Shown here: piece after piece, positions 27,884 through 37,380 of the stretch
Layout: each line of letters starts with the position of its first letter
Numbering within the stretch: position 1 is the first letter of the stretch
Assembly (NCBI RefSeq): GCF_936925435.1
Contig: NZ_CAKZHQ010000024.1
Coordinates: 62,001-126,000, forward strand
DNA from: an uncultured Ramlibacter sp.
GTDB taxonomy: Bacteria > Pseudomonadota > Gammaproteobacteria > Burkholderiales > Burkholderiaceae_C
Length of the DNA stretch: 64,000 nt
Reading direction: 5' to 3'
Notes under the pieces: model-generated
What the model was told of the DNA's origin: nothing
Databases searched by the model: none
Seen by the model: the letters and a program-made list of their open reading frames with translations, nothing else
Made by a program: the position numbers and the translations under genes

Positions 27884-28879
27884 ATGCCGACCATTTCACC
27901 ATCCCTTCGCCGACTTCTCCTGGCCGCCGCCCTCGCGGCTGTCCTGCCCCTGCCGGTCCTGGCCCAGGCCTGGCCCATGGGCAAGCCCATCACCCTCCTG
28001 GTGGGCTATCCCGCTGGCGGCAGCGTCGACCTGGTGGCGCGCATCGTGGCCGAACCTCTGGCCAGGCGCCTGGGCACGCCGGTGGTCGTCGAGAACAACG
28101 CCGGTGCCGGCGGCACCATCGCCGCGCAGAAAGCGGTCAACGCCGCGCGCGACGGCTTCACCCTGCTGCTCGGATCGGGCAGCGAGATCTCGATCGCGCG
28201 CCTGTACAACACTGCCGTCAAGTACAACGGCGAAACCGACCTCAGCCACATCGGCATGATCGGCAGCACGCCCATGGTGTTCGTCGCTGGTCCGCAGGTC
28301 GGCGTCAAGACCATGGAAGAGGCCCTGGCCAAGGCCAGGCGCGAACCCAACAGACTCAACTTTGCCTCCTCCGGCGTCGGCACGCCGCTGCACGTCTCGG
28401 GCGAGCTGATCAACCTCAAGGCCGGTACGAGCCTGCGCCACGTGCCCTACCGCGGCGCGCCCCAGATGGTGCAGGACGTACTGGGTGGCAACATCGAGTT
28501 CGGCATGTTCGTGCTGTCCTCCGCCCTGCCGCACATCGAGGCCGGCAAGATGGTGGCCCTGGGCGTCACCACGCCGACGCGCTCGCGGGCCGCGCCGCAG
28601 ATTCCCGCGCTGGCCGAGAACGCCCGGCTCAAGGGCTATGACATGAATGTCTGGTTCGGCCTGTTCGGGCCGGCCGGGCTGCCCGCCGCCACGACAGCTC
28701 GCCTGAACAAGGAACTCAACGAGGTGCTGCGCGACCAGGCCGTGTGGCAGAAGCTGCAAAAGGCCGGCGTCAGCAACGAGGGCGGCACGCCCCAACAGCT
28801 CAGTGCCTTCATCAAGACCGAGACGCAGCGCGTGCGCAGCGTGGTCACCCAGGCCGTGGCCACGGGGTCGTCGCAGTGA
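27884..28879 (+). CDS. TTT (Bug) family receptor, second copy
   Basis: 331 residues. A signal peptide (MPTISPSLRRLLLAAALAA to LAQA) is followed by PITLLVGYPAGGSVDLVA, ENNAGAGGTIA and a C-terminal helix pair. It is shorter in the ligand loops than the copy at 24565 and ends VATGSSQ. Its stop codon overlaps the GTG start of the next gene (GTGA), so it is co-translated with an AstE/aspartoacylase-like enzyme. That pairing suggests a carboxylate or N-acyl amino acid ligand. Confidence 0.87.
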   Translation: MPTISPSLRRLLLAAALAAVLPLPVLAQAWPMGKPITLLVGYPAGGSVDLVARIVAEPLARRLGTPVVVENNAGAGGTIAAQKAVNAARDGFTLLLGSGSEISIARLYNTAVKYNGETDLSHIGMIGSTPMVFVAGPQVGVKTMEEALAKARREPNRLNFASSGVGTPLHVSGELINLKAGTSLRHVPYRGAPQMVQDVLGGNIEFGMFVLSSALPHIEAGKMVALGVTTPTRSRAAPQIPALAENARLKGYDMNVWFGLFGPAGLPAATTARLNKELNEVLRDQAVWQKLQKAGVSNEGGTPQQLSAFIKTETQRVRSVVTQAVATGSSQ

Positions 28880-29808
28880 CGCCGCCCGACCTCTCGGCCT
28901 GGGCCGCGGGTTCGGCGGACACGCCCTTCGTGCACGAGCGTGCCGGCGGCAGCCCCGGTCCGCAGGTGCTGGTGACGGCCCTGGTGCACGGCAACGAAAT
29001 CTCCGGCGCCATCGCCGCCGGCGAACTGCTGGCCAGCGGTTGGCGCCCGGTATCGGGCCGCGTCACCGTGGCCTTCTGCAATACCGAGGCCTTCAGCCGC
29101 TTCGACGCGCAGGTGCCCGACGCCTCCCGCTTCGTGGACGAGGACATGAACCGCGTCTGGAGCCCGGACCGGCTGGACGGTGGCGGCACATCGGTGGAGC
29201 TTGCGCGCGCCCGCGCGCTGCGGCCTTTCGTGGACCGCTGCACCCACCTGCTGGACCTGCATTCCATGCATGAGCCTTGCGCGCCCCTGCTCATCACCGG
29301 CACCCTGCCGCGCAACATCGCATTCGCTCACGGTCTGCGCAGCGCCGGCCGCATCGTCATTGACCGGGGCCATGCGGACGGGACGCGCATGCGCGACTAC
29401 GAGGGCGGCCCGGCGGGCGGCGGGCGCATCGCCCTGCTGCTGGAGGCCGGGCAGCACCTGGCGCCCGGCGCCGCCGTGGTGGCGCGCGACACGCTGGCCC
29501 GCTTTCTGGTGGCGGCGGGAAGCTGCGCCGTGGATGGCGTGCCGCAGGGATGGCTGCAGCCCGCCGCACCCGCCGCCGCGCCCGTCGTTGTCACGCACCA
29601 GGTGGTGGCGCGCGGCATGGACTTCCGCTTCCTGGGCTGCTTCAGCGGAGGCGAGGTCATCGCGCGCGCCGGCACGGCCATCGCGATGAACTGCGGCGAG
29701 CCGGTCCTCACGCCCTATGACGACTGCGTGCTGGTGATGCCGTCGCTGCGGCAGCTCCGCGCGGGCGTGACAACCGTGCGCCTGGGGCACGCGGCGCAAA
29801 TGGACTGA
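28876..29808 (+). CDS. Succinylglutamate desuccinylase/aspartoacylase family protein
   Basis: 310 residues from a GTG start. Zinc-carboxypeptidase-type motifs: LVHGNEISGA gives the first His and Glu ligands, DEDMNRVWSPDR is the substrate Arg loop, and LLDLHSMHEP carries the second His. AstE/aspartoacylase enzymes hydrolyse N-acyl amino acids or related amides. It is shorter than AstE and the C-terminal domain is Ala/Val-rich. Translationally coupled to the upstream Bug receptor and 79 bp upstream of atzF. Exact substrate unknown. Confidence 0.8.
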   Translation: MTPPDLSAWAAGSADTPFVHERAGGSPGPQVLVTALVHGNEISGAIAAGELLASGWRPVSGRVTVAFCNTEAFSRFDAQVPDASRFVDEDMNRVWSPDRLDGGGTSVELARARALRPFVDRCTHLLDLHSMHEPCAPLLITGTLPRNIAFAHGLRSAGRIVIDRGHADGTRMRDYEGGPAGGGRIALLLEAGQHLAPGAAVVARDTLARFLVAAGSCAVDGVPQGWLQPAAPAAAPVVVTHQVVARGMDFRFLGCFSGGEVIARAGTAIAMNCGEPVLTPYDDCVLVMPSLRQLRAGVTTVRLGHAAQMD

Positions 29809-29860
29809 CGCACCCAAGGCCCGGGCGCCTGGCGGCGCTGGCACGCCCTTTGCATTGCAA

Positions 29861-29872
29861 CTTGGATACAAG
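29861..29872. promoter_or_regulatory. CTTG-N4-CAAG palindrome upstream of atzF
   Basis: CTTGGATACAAG lies 16 bp before the chosen atzF start. It resembles GntR sites of the TTGT-AT-ACAA type and the CTTGTATACGTG near 740 upstream of the left-edge GntR gene. A regulatory link to the GntR genes of this window is a guess. Confidence 0.35.
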
Positions 29873-29887
29873 TTTGGATGCTCAAAG

Positions 29888-31612
29888 ATGGTGCAAGCCG
29901 CAGTTTCCGCCGACGTCGTCTCTTCCGCTGCCGCCGCCCCCGTGCTGGGGCAGGCCTTGGCGGCCTGGATTGCGCGTGCGCCGGCTCCGCTGCGTGAGAG
30001 CGCCTCCGGTCCGCTGGACGGCCTGAGCTTTGCCGCCAAGGACAACATCGACGTTGCCGGCCTGCCGACCACGGCGGGTTGCCCGGCCTTTGCCTACGAG
30101 CCCCAGGCGCACGCCACCGTGGTGCGCAAGCTGCTCGGCGCCGGTGCGAGCCTGCATGGCAAGACCAATCTCGACCAGTTTGCCTGCGGCCTGAACGGCA
30201 CGCGCTCGCCTTATGGCGCCGTGCCCAACGCCTTCAACCCGGCCTATGTCTCGGGCGGCTCCAGCTCCGGCTCGGCCTACGTGGTCGCGGCCGGCGAGGT
30301 GGACTTCGCCCTGGGCACGGACACGGCCGGCTCGGGCCGGGTGCCGGCCGGCTTGAACAACATCGTCGGCTTCAAGCCCAGCAAGGGTCTGATCAGCACC
30401 AGCGGCGTGCTGCCGGCGGCCCAGAGCGTGGACTGCGTCTCCATCTTCGCGCGCACCGTGGCCCTGGCGGCCCAGGTGCTGGAGGTGGCGGCTGGCTTCG
30501 ACGACGCCGACCCCTATTCGCGCAAGCTGCAGATGGCCGACCGCGCCTTCCCGGCGGCCTTTCGTTTTGGTGTGCCTTCGCAACTGCAGTTTTTCGGTGA
30601 TGCCCTGGCCGAGGCGGGCTTCCGGGATGCGGTCACGCGCCTGCGCGCCCTGGGCGGCACGCCGGTGCCGGTCAATTACGCCCCGCTGGCCGAGGCCGCG
30701 GCCCTGCTCTATGACAGCGCTCTGGTGGCCGAGCGCTACGTCGCCATCCGCGGTTTCTTCGACGGCCACGAAAACGAAGTGGTCGAGCCGGTGCGCAGCA
30801 TCATCGCCAGCGGCTGGCAGTACACCGCCGCCGAGCTGTTCGAGGCGCAGACGCGCTTGCGCGCACTGGGCCAGCGCGCCGCCGCCATGTGGGACAGCAT
30901 CGACGTGCTGCTGGTGCCCACGGCGCCCACCCACTACAGCATCGCCCAGATGCAGGCCGACCCGGTGGCGCTCAATCGCAACCTGGGCGTCTACACCAAC
31001 TTCGTCAACCTGCTGGACTACGCCGCGCTGTCGGTGCCCAGCAGCATGCGGCCCGACGGCCTGCCCTTTGGCATCACCCTGGTCGCCCCGGCCGGCAGCG
31101 ACTGGCAACTGGCTGAGCTGGGCCAGCGCTACCACCATGCCACCGGTCTGACCCAGGGCGCCACCGGCGCGCCGCTGCCCGCGCCCCAGCCTATCCCGGG
31201 TCTGCGGACCGAGCCCAGCGTGCGCGTCGCCGTGGTCGGCGCCCATCTGTCGGGAATGCCGCTCAATGGCCAGCTCACCGAGCGCGGCGCCACCCTGGTG
31301 GGCACGCAGCAGACGGCGCCCGACTACAAGTTCTTTGCCCTGCCAGGCACCACCCCGCCCAAGCCCGGCCTGCTGCGTGTGGCGCCCGGCACCGGTGCGC
31401 GCATCGCGCTGGAGATCTGGGAGATGCCGCTGCAGCACTACGGCTCGTTTGTCGCCTTGATCGCGGCGCCGCTGGGCATTGCCACGCTGGCGCTGGAGGG
31501 TGGCGGCAGCGTGCAGGGCTTTGTTTGCGAAGCGCAGGCCACTGCCGGCGCACAGGACATTTCGCATTTCGCCGGGTGGCGGGCCTATATCGCCTCACTC
31601 CAGAAGACCTGA
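29888..31612 (+). CDS. atzF: Allophanate hydrolase
   Basis: 574 residues from the ATG at 29888 (29855 is possible). An amidase-signature domain holds the Ser-cisSer-Lys triad: Lys51 in FAAKDN, Ser125 in VSGGSSSGS and Ser149 in DTAGSG, with the same spacings as characterised AtzF. A distinct C-terminal allophanate hydrolase domain begins near residue 440 (VRVAVVGAHLSGMPLN, FALPGT, GFVCEA). The enzyme converts allophanate to two ammonia and two CO2. No urea carboxylase gene is adjacent, so the allophanate probably comes from biuret or carboxybiuret metabolism encoded downstream. Confidence 0.9.
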   Translation: MVQAAVSADVVSSAAAAPVLGQALAAWIARAPAPLRESASGPLDGLSFAAKDNIDVAGLPTTAGCPAFAYEPQAHATVVRKLLGAGASLHGKTNLDQFACGLNGTRSPYGAVPNAFNPAYVSGGSSSGSAYVVAAGEVDFALGTDTAGSGRVPAGLNNIVGFKPSKGLISTSGVLPAAQSVDCVSIFARTVALAAQVLEVAAGFDDADPYSRKLQMADRAFPAAFRFGVPSQLQFFGDALAEAGFRDAVTRLRALGGTPVPVNYAPLAEAAALLYDSALVAERYVAIRGFFDGHENEVVEPVRSIIASGWQYTAAELFEAQTRLRALGQRAAAMWDSIDVLLVPTAPTHYSIAQMQADPVALNRNLGVYTNFVNLLDYAALSVPSSMRPDGLPFGITLVAPAGSDWQLAELGQRYHHATGLTQGATGAPLPAPQPIPGLRTEPSVRVAVVGAHLSGMPLNGQLTERGATLVGTQQTAPDYKFFALPGTTPPKPGLLRVAPGTGARIALEIWEMPLQHYGSFVALIAAPLGIATLALEGGGSVQGFVCEAQATAGAQDISHFAGWRAYIASLQKT

Positions 31613-31660
31613 GCCACCGCTGTCCCATCTCTGTTTCTTTCCCTTTCGCAGGAGCACCCC

Positions 31661-32659
31661 ATGACCGACACCTTCAAGACCCCGTCCCGCCGCAAATTGC
31701 TGCAAGGCGGCGCCGCCGTCACCGCACTGGGCCTGTTGGGCGCCCCCGCCGTGCGGGCCCAGGCCGGTCCCAAGATCCGTATCGGTTACTGGCCGATCGC
31801 CGCCGGCCTGCCGTTCTACGCCGCGGTCGAACTGGGCTACTTCAAGGAAGCCGGTCTGAACGTCGAGGCCCTCAAGTTCGCGGGCGCCCAGCAGATCATG
31901 GAGGGCATGCTGTCCGACCGCTGCGACGGCAGCGCCAACGGCACGGGTTCGGCCAACATCGCCATCGGCGAGATCGCCCAGCCTGGCAGCTTCAAGATCT
32001 TCTGCTCCAACCCCAGCAACGTGAAGAACGTGCTCGACGAGGTCATCGTGCCGGCCAACAGCACGGCCAAGGTCATGGCCGACCTCAAGGGCAAGCGCGT
32101 GGGCTCCGGACCCGGCATCCAGAACGTGACCCTGGCCAAGACCGTGCTCGAGCGCGGCGGCGCCACCGGCGCCACCGTGGTGGAGCTGCCGATCGGCCAG
32201 CACGTCGCCGCCCTGGCCGCCGGCCAGCTCGATGGCTGCTACACGCTGGAGCCCACCGGCACCATCGGCCGCCTCAACGGCACGACCAAGGTACTGGAGG
32301 CCGGCGTCATCTCCAAATACGTGCTGGGCGACGCGATGGCGCCCTGGTTCGGCGGCTCCGCTTCCCTGACCTCGGCCTTCATCAAGGCCCATCCGGCCGA
32401 AGCCAAGAAGTTCATCACCGCTTACGGCAAGGGCGTGAGCTACGTGCGCACCAAGTCCGCCGAGGCGCGCCAGTACCTCAAGGGCTATACCGCCATCGAG
32501 GGCGCGCTCACCAGCGAGGTGCCGCTGGCCGCCTACATGATGTACGACGAGTTCAAGCCCGCCGACGTCGCCCACTTCCAGAAGTTCTTCGACCTGTTCT
32601 CCGAAAAAGGCATCTTCACCTCGCGCCTGATGGTGGATTCGATGCTCTACAAGGGCTGA
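31661..32659 (+). CDS. ABC transporter substrate-binding protein, NitT/TauT (SsuA-like) family
   Basis: 332 residues. A twin-arginine-like signal (SRRKLLQGGAAVTALG, cleaved near VRAQAG) is followed by IRIGYWPIAAGLPFYAAVE, the usual opening of nitrate/taurine/pyrimidine-type receptors. YFKEAGLNVE and LKGKRVGSGPG follow. A permease gene starts 5 bp downstream and an ATPase gene after that. Ligand unknown; the placement between atzF and atzGEH suggests a ureide or amide. Confidence 0.88.
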   Translation: MTDTFKTPSRRKLLQGGAAVTALGLLGAPAVRAQAGPKIRIGYWPIAAGLPFYAAVELGYFKEAGLNVEALKFAGAQQIMEGMLSDRCDGSANGTGSANIAIGEIAQPGSFKIFCSNPSNVKNVLDEVIVPANSTAKVMADLKGKRVGSGPGIQNVTLAKTVLERGGATGATVVELPIGQHVAALAAGQLDGCYTLEPTGTIGRLNGTTKVLEAGVISKYVLGDAMAPWFGGSASLTSAFIKAHPAEAKKFITAYGKGVSYVRTKSAEARQYLKGYTAIEGALTSEVPLAAYMMYDEFKPADVAHFQKFFDLFSEKGIFTSRLMVDSMLYKG

Positions 32660-32664
32660 ACGCC

Positions 32665-33519
32665 ATGGACGCCTCCACCCCCGTCACGGCAGCCGCCGCC
32701 CCAGCGGTGGCGGCGCCCAAACCATGGACGCCGCCGGCGGCCAATGCCACCGTGGCGCCGCGCGCGCCCGCCTACGACAAGATCCTGCCCTTCATCGGCC
32801 CGGTCGTGCTCTTCATCATCTGGGACCTGGCTGTGCGTGGCGGCTTCATCAAGGCCATCTTGCTGCCGCCGCCGCTGGACGCGCTGGGCACCCTGGTCAG
32901 CGGCCTGGCCGGCGGTCCCCTGCTCAAGGATTTCATGGTCACGGTCTGGCGCACGGTCCAGGCCTTCCTGATCGCCGCCGCCGTCGGCATGCCCCTGGGC
33001 GTGCTGCTGGGCAGCAACGAGAAGGCCTACCGCAGCGTGGAGTTCCTGATCGACTTCTTCCGCTCCACGCCCTCGTCGGCCCTGATCCCGCTGTTCCTGA
33101 TGATCTTCGGCGTGTCGGACATCAACAAGGTGGCGATCGCCGCTTTCGGCGCCTTCCTCATCGTGGTGTTCAACAGCGCCTACGGCGTCATCAACGCGCG
33201 CAAGCAGCGGGTGATGGCGGCCAAGGTCATGGGCGCCACGCGCTGGCAGGTCTTCAAGGACGTGCTGATCTGGGAGAGCCTGCAGCCCAGCTTCGTCGGC
33301 CTGCGTTCGGCCGTGTCCATGGCCCTGGTCATCGTCATCGTCGCCGAGATGTTCATCGGCGCCGACAGCGGACTGGGCAACCGCATCATCAACTCGCAGC
33401 AGGTGATGAACGTCAAGGACATGTACGCCTCCATCCTGGCCGCAGGCGCCCTGGGCTATGCCCTGAATATTTTGTTTCTCGTTGCCGAACGCAAGATCGT
33501 GCATTGGAGCGGAAGATGA
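32665..33519 (+). CDS. ABC transporter permease, NitT/TauT type
   Basis: 284 residues. An Ala/Pro-rich cytoplasmic tail (first 35 residues) precedes about six membrane segments and the EAA loop KVMGATRWQVFKDV. VIVIVAEMFIGADSGLGN is typical of the SsuC/TauC family. Its stop overlaps the ATPase start by 4 bp. Confidence 0.88.
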   Translation: MDASTPVTAAAAPAVAAPKPWTPPAANATVAPRAPAYDKILPFIGPVVLFIIWDLAVRGGFIKAILLPPPLDALGTLVSGLAGGPLLKDFMVTVWRTVQAFLIAAAVGMPLGVLLGSNEKAYRSVEFLIDFFRSTPSSALIPLFLMIFGVSDINKVAIAAFGAFLIVVFNSAYGVINARKQRVMAAKVMGATRWQVFKDVLIWESLQPSFVGLRSAVSMALVIVIVAEMFIGADSGLGNRIINSQQVMNVKDMYASILAAGALGYALNILFLVAERKIVHWSGR

Positions 33520-34337
33520 ATGCAGTCCTCAATGGCCCGGTCTTCGCCGACGTCCCGGTGCCGGAATTCGTGCCCGGCCCGGCCGGCACCCACATCACGA
33601 TCCGTGGCCTGACCAAGTACTTCGCCGGCTGGCCGCTGTACGAGAACTTCGACCTCGACATCCCCAAGCACAAGATCGTCTCGGTCTTTGGCCCCAACGG
33701 CTGCGGCAAGAGCACGCTGATCAACATGATCGCCGGGCTCATCCCCATCGACAGCGGCGAGATCCTGTTCGACGGCAAGTCGCTCAAGGACACCAAGATC
33801 GGCTACGTCTTCCAGAACTACCGCGAAGCGATGTTCCCCTGGATGCGCACCATCGACAACATCGCCTACCCGCTCAAGCTCGAGGGCAAGTCCAAGGCCG
33901 AGGTCGACCGGCGCATGGCCGAACTGGTGGCGTCCTTCGACGTCAAGTTCGACCTCAACCGCTTCCCCTACGAGCTGTCGGGCGGCCAGCAGCAGACCGC
34001 CTCCATCATGCGGGCGCTGGCGCCCAAGCCCGAGGTGCTGTTCCTGGACGAGCCCTTCTCGGCGCTGGACTTCGAGATGACGCTGTTCATCCGCGAGAAG
34101 CTGCAAGAGGTGTTCATGCAGACCGGCACCACCATGCTGCTGGTCTCGCATGACCTGGAAGAGGCGGTCTACCTGGCCGACCAGGTGCTGCTGCTGACCA
34201 AGCGGCCCACCCGGGTCGCCGAGATCCTGCCTTATGGCGACGCCCGGCCGCGCACGGTGGACACGCTGTCCGAGGCCAGCTTCATCACCACCAAGAAGAA
34301 AAGCCTGGAAATCTTCCAGCGCGAAGTGAGGCGCTGA
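33516..34337 (+). CDS. ABC transporter ATP-binding protein, NitT/TauT type
   Basis: 273 residues. Walker A GPNGCGKST, Q-loop VFQNYREAMFPW, signature LSGGQQQT, Walker B LFLDEPFSALD and the His switch LVSHDLEEA are all intact. Overlaps the permease gene upstream and atzG downstream (TGATG), tying the importer to the AtzG-AtzE-AtzH enzymes in one translation unit. Confidence 0.9.
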   Translation: MNAVLNGPVFADVPVPEFVPGPAGTHITIRGLTKYFAGWPLYENFDLDIPKHKIVSVFGPNGCGKSTLINMIAGLIPIDSGEILFDGKSLKDTKIGYVFQNYREAMFPWMRTIDNIAYPLKLEGKSKAEVDRRMAELVASFDVKFDLNRFPYELSGGQQQTASIMRALAPKPEVLFLDEPFSALDFEMTLFIREKLQEVFMQTGTTMLLVSHDLEEAVYLADQVLLLTKRPTRVAEILPYGDARPRTVDTLSEASFITTKKKSLEIFQREVRR

Positions 34338-34552
34338 TGAACGAGACCCAGGTCCTGGCCTATGTGAAGGCGGCGGCAGTCGCGCTGGCCCTGCCGCTGG
34401 ACGACGCGCAGGCCTTGCGCGTGGCAGCGCACTTCGCGCGCAGCGCCGCCATGGCGGCCCAGCTGGAGAACGAGGCGGGTCTGGGCGAGGCCGATGAGCC
34501 CGCCCAGGTTTATGTGCCAAAACCCTTTCCAGCCCCCGAGCAAAGGGCCTGA
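34337..34552 (+). CDS. atzG: DUF4089 small subunit, AtzG-like
   Basis: 71 residues, mostly helical (LAYVKAAAVALALPL, RVAAHFARSAAMAAQLE), followed by a short Pro-rich tail. AtzG is a GatC-like small protein needed to form the active AtzE-AtzG complex that hydrolyses 1-carboxybiuret. It starts on the stop codon of the ATPase gene and lies 6 bp before atzE, the known gene order. Confidence 0.82.
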   Translation: MNETQVLAYVKAAAVALALPLDDAQALRVAAHFARSAAMAAQLENEAGLGEADEPAQVYVPKPFPAPEQRA

Positions 34553-34554
34553 TC

Positions 34555-34573
34555 AGCTATGAAAACAATAGCA
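34555..34573 (+). repeat. AT-rich micro-repeat spanning the atzE start
   Basis: AGCTATGAAAACAATAGCA, an imperfect GCTAT/ATAGC palindrome. The ATG of atzE lies within it, and it codes for the first residues (MKTIA). Related sequences occur at 43113-43140, 49410-49428 and 63909-63926. Confidence 0.6.
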
Positions 34574-35953
34574 GATCCGGCTCTTCTGGCCCATGCCATC
34601 GCCAGCGGCGAGCTGTCGGCGCTGGAGGCACTTGAGGCCTGCATCGAGCGCATCGAGGCAACGGATGGTCGCGTCAATGCCTTCACCGGCAAGTGCTATG
34701 AGCGCGCCCGCAGCGAGGCCAGCGCCATCGACGCGCGGCGCGCCCGCGGAGAGACCTTGCCGCCGCTGGCCGGCGTGCCCTATGCGGTGAAGAACCTGTT
34801 CGACATCGCCGGCGAGGTCACCCTGGCCGGCTCGAAAATCAACGGCGAGAACCCGCCAGCGCGCGAGGACGCCTTCCTGGTCCAGCGCATGCAAGCGGCC
34901 GGCGCGGTGCTGGTGGGCTCGCTCAACATGGACGAGTACGCCTACGGCTTCACCACCGAGAACACGCACTACGGTCCCTGCCACAACCCGCACGACCTGG
35001 CGTGCATCGCCGGCGGCTCCTCGGGCGGCTCGGGCGCGGCGCTGGCGGCCGGCCAGGTGCCCATCACCCTGGGCTCGGACACCAACGGCTCGATCCGCGT
35101 GCCCGCCTCCTTGTGCGGCGTCTGGGGCCTCAAGCCCACCTTCGGCCGGCTGTCGCGGCGCGGCAGCTACCCCTTCGTTCACAACATCGACCACCTCGGG
35201 CCTTTTGCCGGTTCGGCCCAGGGCCTGGCCCTGGCCTACGACGCGCTGCAGTCGCCCGACCCGCTGGACCCGGGCTGCCACGCGCAGTACGTGCAGCCTG
35301 TCATGCCCACGTTGGGCCGGGGCGTCGAAGGTCTGCGCATCGGCGTGCTCGACGGCTGGTTCGAGGACAACGCCACCGCGCCGGCGCGCTCCGTGGCCCA
35401 GGCCGCCGCCCGCGCCCTGGGCGCCAGTGCCAGCGTGCACTGGCCCGATGCGGCGCTGGCCCGTGCCGCCGCTTTCATCATCAGCGCGGCCGAGGGCGGC
35501 ACGCTGCACCTGGCCGACCTGCGCAAGCGCGCCGCCGACTTCGAGCCGCTGTCGGTCGACCGCTTCATTGCCGGCGCGTTGCAGCCCGGGGCCTGGTATG
35601 TGCAGGCCCAGCGCTTTCGCCGTGCCTACCGCGACAAGGTCAATGCCCTGTTCGGGCAGTGGGACCTGCTGATCGCCCCGGCCACGCCGGTGCCGGCCAC
35701 CGAGATCGGCACCGAATGGCTGGAGCTGGGCGGCCAGCAGTTCCCGGCGCGCGCGGCCATGGGTTTGATGACCCAGCCCATCTCCTTTGCCGGCTGCCCG
35801 GTGGCCGTCGCCCCGATGTGGCCCGAAGGAACGAAGGGCATGCCTTTGGGCGTGCAACTGATTGCCGCGCCCTGGCGCGAAGACCTGTGCCTGCGTGCCG
35901 CCGCGGTGCTGCAGCACGCCGGCCTGGCCCACTTGAAGGAAGCAAAGCTGTGA
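34559..35953 (+). CDS. atzE: AtzE family amidohydrolase (1-carboxybiuret hydrolase catalytic subunit)
   Basis: 464-residue amidase-signature enzyme. The triad is Lys78 in YAVKNLFD, Ser154 in AGGSSGGSG and Ser178 in DTNGSIR. It is related to GatA and works with AtzG. Assignment to AtzE rather than a generic amidase rests on the immediate AtzG (DUF4089) and AtzH (DUF3225) neighbours and the overall match to the family. The complex deaminates 1-carboxybiuret, a product of cyanuric acid or triuret hydrolysis. The stop codon overlaps the start of atzH. Confidence 0.88.
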   Translation: MKTIADPALLAHAIASGELSALEALEACIERIEATDGRVNAFTGKCYERARSEASAIDARRARGETLPPLAGVPYAVKNLFDIAGEVTLAGSKINGENPPAREDAFLVQRMQAAGAVLVGSLNMDEYAYGFTTENTHYGPCHNPHDLACIAGGSSGGSGAALAAGQVPITLGSDTNGSIRVPASLCGVWGLKPTFGRLSRRGSYPFVHNIDHLGPFAGSAQGLALAYDALQSPDPLDPGCHAQYVQPVMPTLGRGVEGLRIGVLDGWFEDNATAPARSVAQAAARALGASASVHWPDAALARAAAFIISAAEGGTLHLADLRKRAADFEPLSVDRFIAGALQPGAWYVQAQRFRRAYRDKVNALFGQWDLLIAPATPVPATEIGTEWLELGGQQFPARAAMGLMTQPISFAGCPVAVAPMWPEGTKGMPLGVQLIAAPWREDLCLRAAAVLQHAGLAHLKEAKL

Positions 35954-36327
35954 TGGAGATCAACCTGCCCGAGGTGCTGGCCGAAATGACGGCGCAGTTC
36001 CAGCGCTATGAGAAGGCGCTGACCGGCAACGACGTGGCCGTGCTCGACGAGCTGTTCTGGGACAGTCCGCACACCCTGCGTTACGGCGCCACCGAAAACC
36101 TCTACGGCTACGACGAGATCCAGGCCTTCCGCGCCGGCCGGCCCTCGGCCGGGCTGGAGCGCACTCTGCTCAAGACGGTCATCACAACGTACGGCCGTGA
36201 CTTCGCCACCGCCAACTGCGAGTTCCAGCGCGCCGGCAGCGCCAAGACCGGCCGCCAGAGTCAGACCTGGTTGCGCACACCGCAGGGCTGGCGCGTCGTC
36301 GCCGCCCACGTCAGCCTGCTGGGCTGA
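35953..36327 (+). CDS. atzH: DUF3225 protein, AtzH/HpxZ-like
   Basis: 124 residues of the SnoaL/NTF2-like fold: [36 protein letters not shown], then [21 protein letters not shown]. Relatives are HpxZ of oxalurate catabolism and AtzH, reported as a 1,3-dicarboxyurea decarboxylase of the carboxybiuret route. Translationally coupled to atzE, matching the AtzG-AtzE-AtzH order. Confidence 0.85.
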   Translation: MEINLPEVLAEMTAQFQRYEKALTGNDVAVLDELFWDSPHTLRYGATENLYGYDEIQAFRAGRPSAGLERTLLKTVITTYGRDFATANCEFQRAGSAKTGRQSQTWLRTPQGWRVVAAHVSLLG

Positions 36328-36337
36328 GGACCACGCC

Positions 36338-37330
36338 ATGCACACACCCGATCGCACCCGCCGCCTGCTGCTGCAGTCGCTTGCCGCCACCGCGAGCGGC
36401 GCCTTGCCGTTCGCTGCCCGCGCCGCCGAGAACTGGCCCGCGCACGCCGCCAAGCTGGTCATCCCCTTCCCGGCCGGCGGCGCCACCGACTACGCGGCCC
36501 GCGCCATCGGCACGGCCCTGTCCCAGCTGTGGGGCCAGAGCGTGGTGTTCGACAACCGCGCGGGCGCGGGCTCGACCATCGGCACCGAGTTCGGCGCCAA
36601 GAGCGCGCCCGACGGCTACACCCTGGTGATGGGCATTCCGGCGGGCGTGAGCATCGCGCCCCACATCTATCCCAAGCTGGGCTACAAGCCGCTGGTCGAC
36701 CTGCTGCCCGTGGCCGGCTTCGCCACCTCGCCCCTGGTCGTGGTCGTGCCGGCCAACTCGCCGTTCAAGAGCTTCGCCGAACTGGTGGCCCACGCCAAGG
36801 CCCATCCCGGCAAGCTCAGTTATGCCTCCAATGGCAGCGGCTCGCTGCCGCACCTGACCATGGAGTGGTTCCTGTCCAAGGCCGGCCTGCGCATGGCCCA
36901 TGTGCCTTACCGCGGCAGCGCCCAGGCCCTGCCCGACCTGATCGCCGGGCGCACCGACGTCATGATGGACATCATCGTCTCGGCCCTGCCTCTGATCGAG
37001 GGCGGCAAGCTGCGCGTGCTGGCCGTCACCGGCGCGCAGGAGACCACGCGCCTGCCGGGCGTGCCCACCATCGCCGCCATGGGCTACCCGGGCTTTGCCT
37101 CCGACCAGTGGTACGGCCTGTTCGTGCCGGCCGGCACCGCGCCGGCCATCGTGCGCAAGATCGAGGCCGACATCCAGACCGTCAGCGCCGATTCGCGCAC
37201 CCGCGCCCAGATGTGGCAGCGCGGCGCCGAGATCCGCTACCAGAGCGCCAAGCCCTTCGCCGACATGGTGCGCGCCGACTCGCAGCGCTGGGCCGCGATC
37301 GCCAAGGCCACCGACGCGCGCGCCGAGTGA
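36338..37330 (+). CDS. TTT (Bug) family receptor, third copy
   Basis: 330 residues. A signal peptide of twin-arginine flavour (RTRRLLLQSLAATASG to ARAAEN) is followed by KLVIPFPAGGATDYAARAI, DNRAGAGSTIG and SAPDGYTLV. It lies 10 bp after atzH and 50 bp before the second BMP gene, so two unrelated receptor types stand side by side. An orphan with no TctAB partner nearby. Ligand unknown. Confidence 0.87.
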   Translation: MHTPDRTRRLLLQSLAATASGALPFAARAAENWPAHAAKLVIPFPAGGATDYAARAIGTALSQLWGQSVVFDNRAGAGSTIGTEFGAKSAPDGYTLVMGIPAGVSIAPHIYPKLGYKPLVDLLPVAGFATSPLVVVVPANSPFKSFAELVAHAKAHPGKLSYASNGSGSLPHLTMEWFLSKAGLRMAHVPYRGSAQALPDLIAGRTDVMMDIIVSALPLIEGGKLRVLAVTGAQETTRLPGVPTIAAMGYPGFASDQWYGLFVPAGTAPAIVRKIEADIQTVSADSRTRAQMWQRGAEIRYQSAKPFADMVRADSQRWAAIAKATDARAE

Positions 37331-37380
37331 GCACCACGCCTTTCTTCCCCACCCCCGACCACAACCCCCGGAGAGCTCCC

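Noticed and set aside
31525..33519. Plus-strand frame of 664 codons through the NitT-type receptor into the permease
   Set aside because: The first 380 codons are an out-of-frame shadow of the receptor gene; the permease starts at 32665.
30000..36400. Complete atrazine/cyanurate (Atz) xenobiotic operon
   Set aside because: AtzA-AtzD are absent and no transposase or plasmid feature flanks the genes; a natural ureide pathway fits better.
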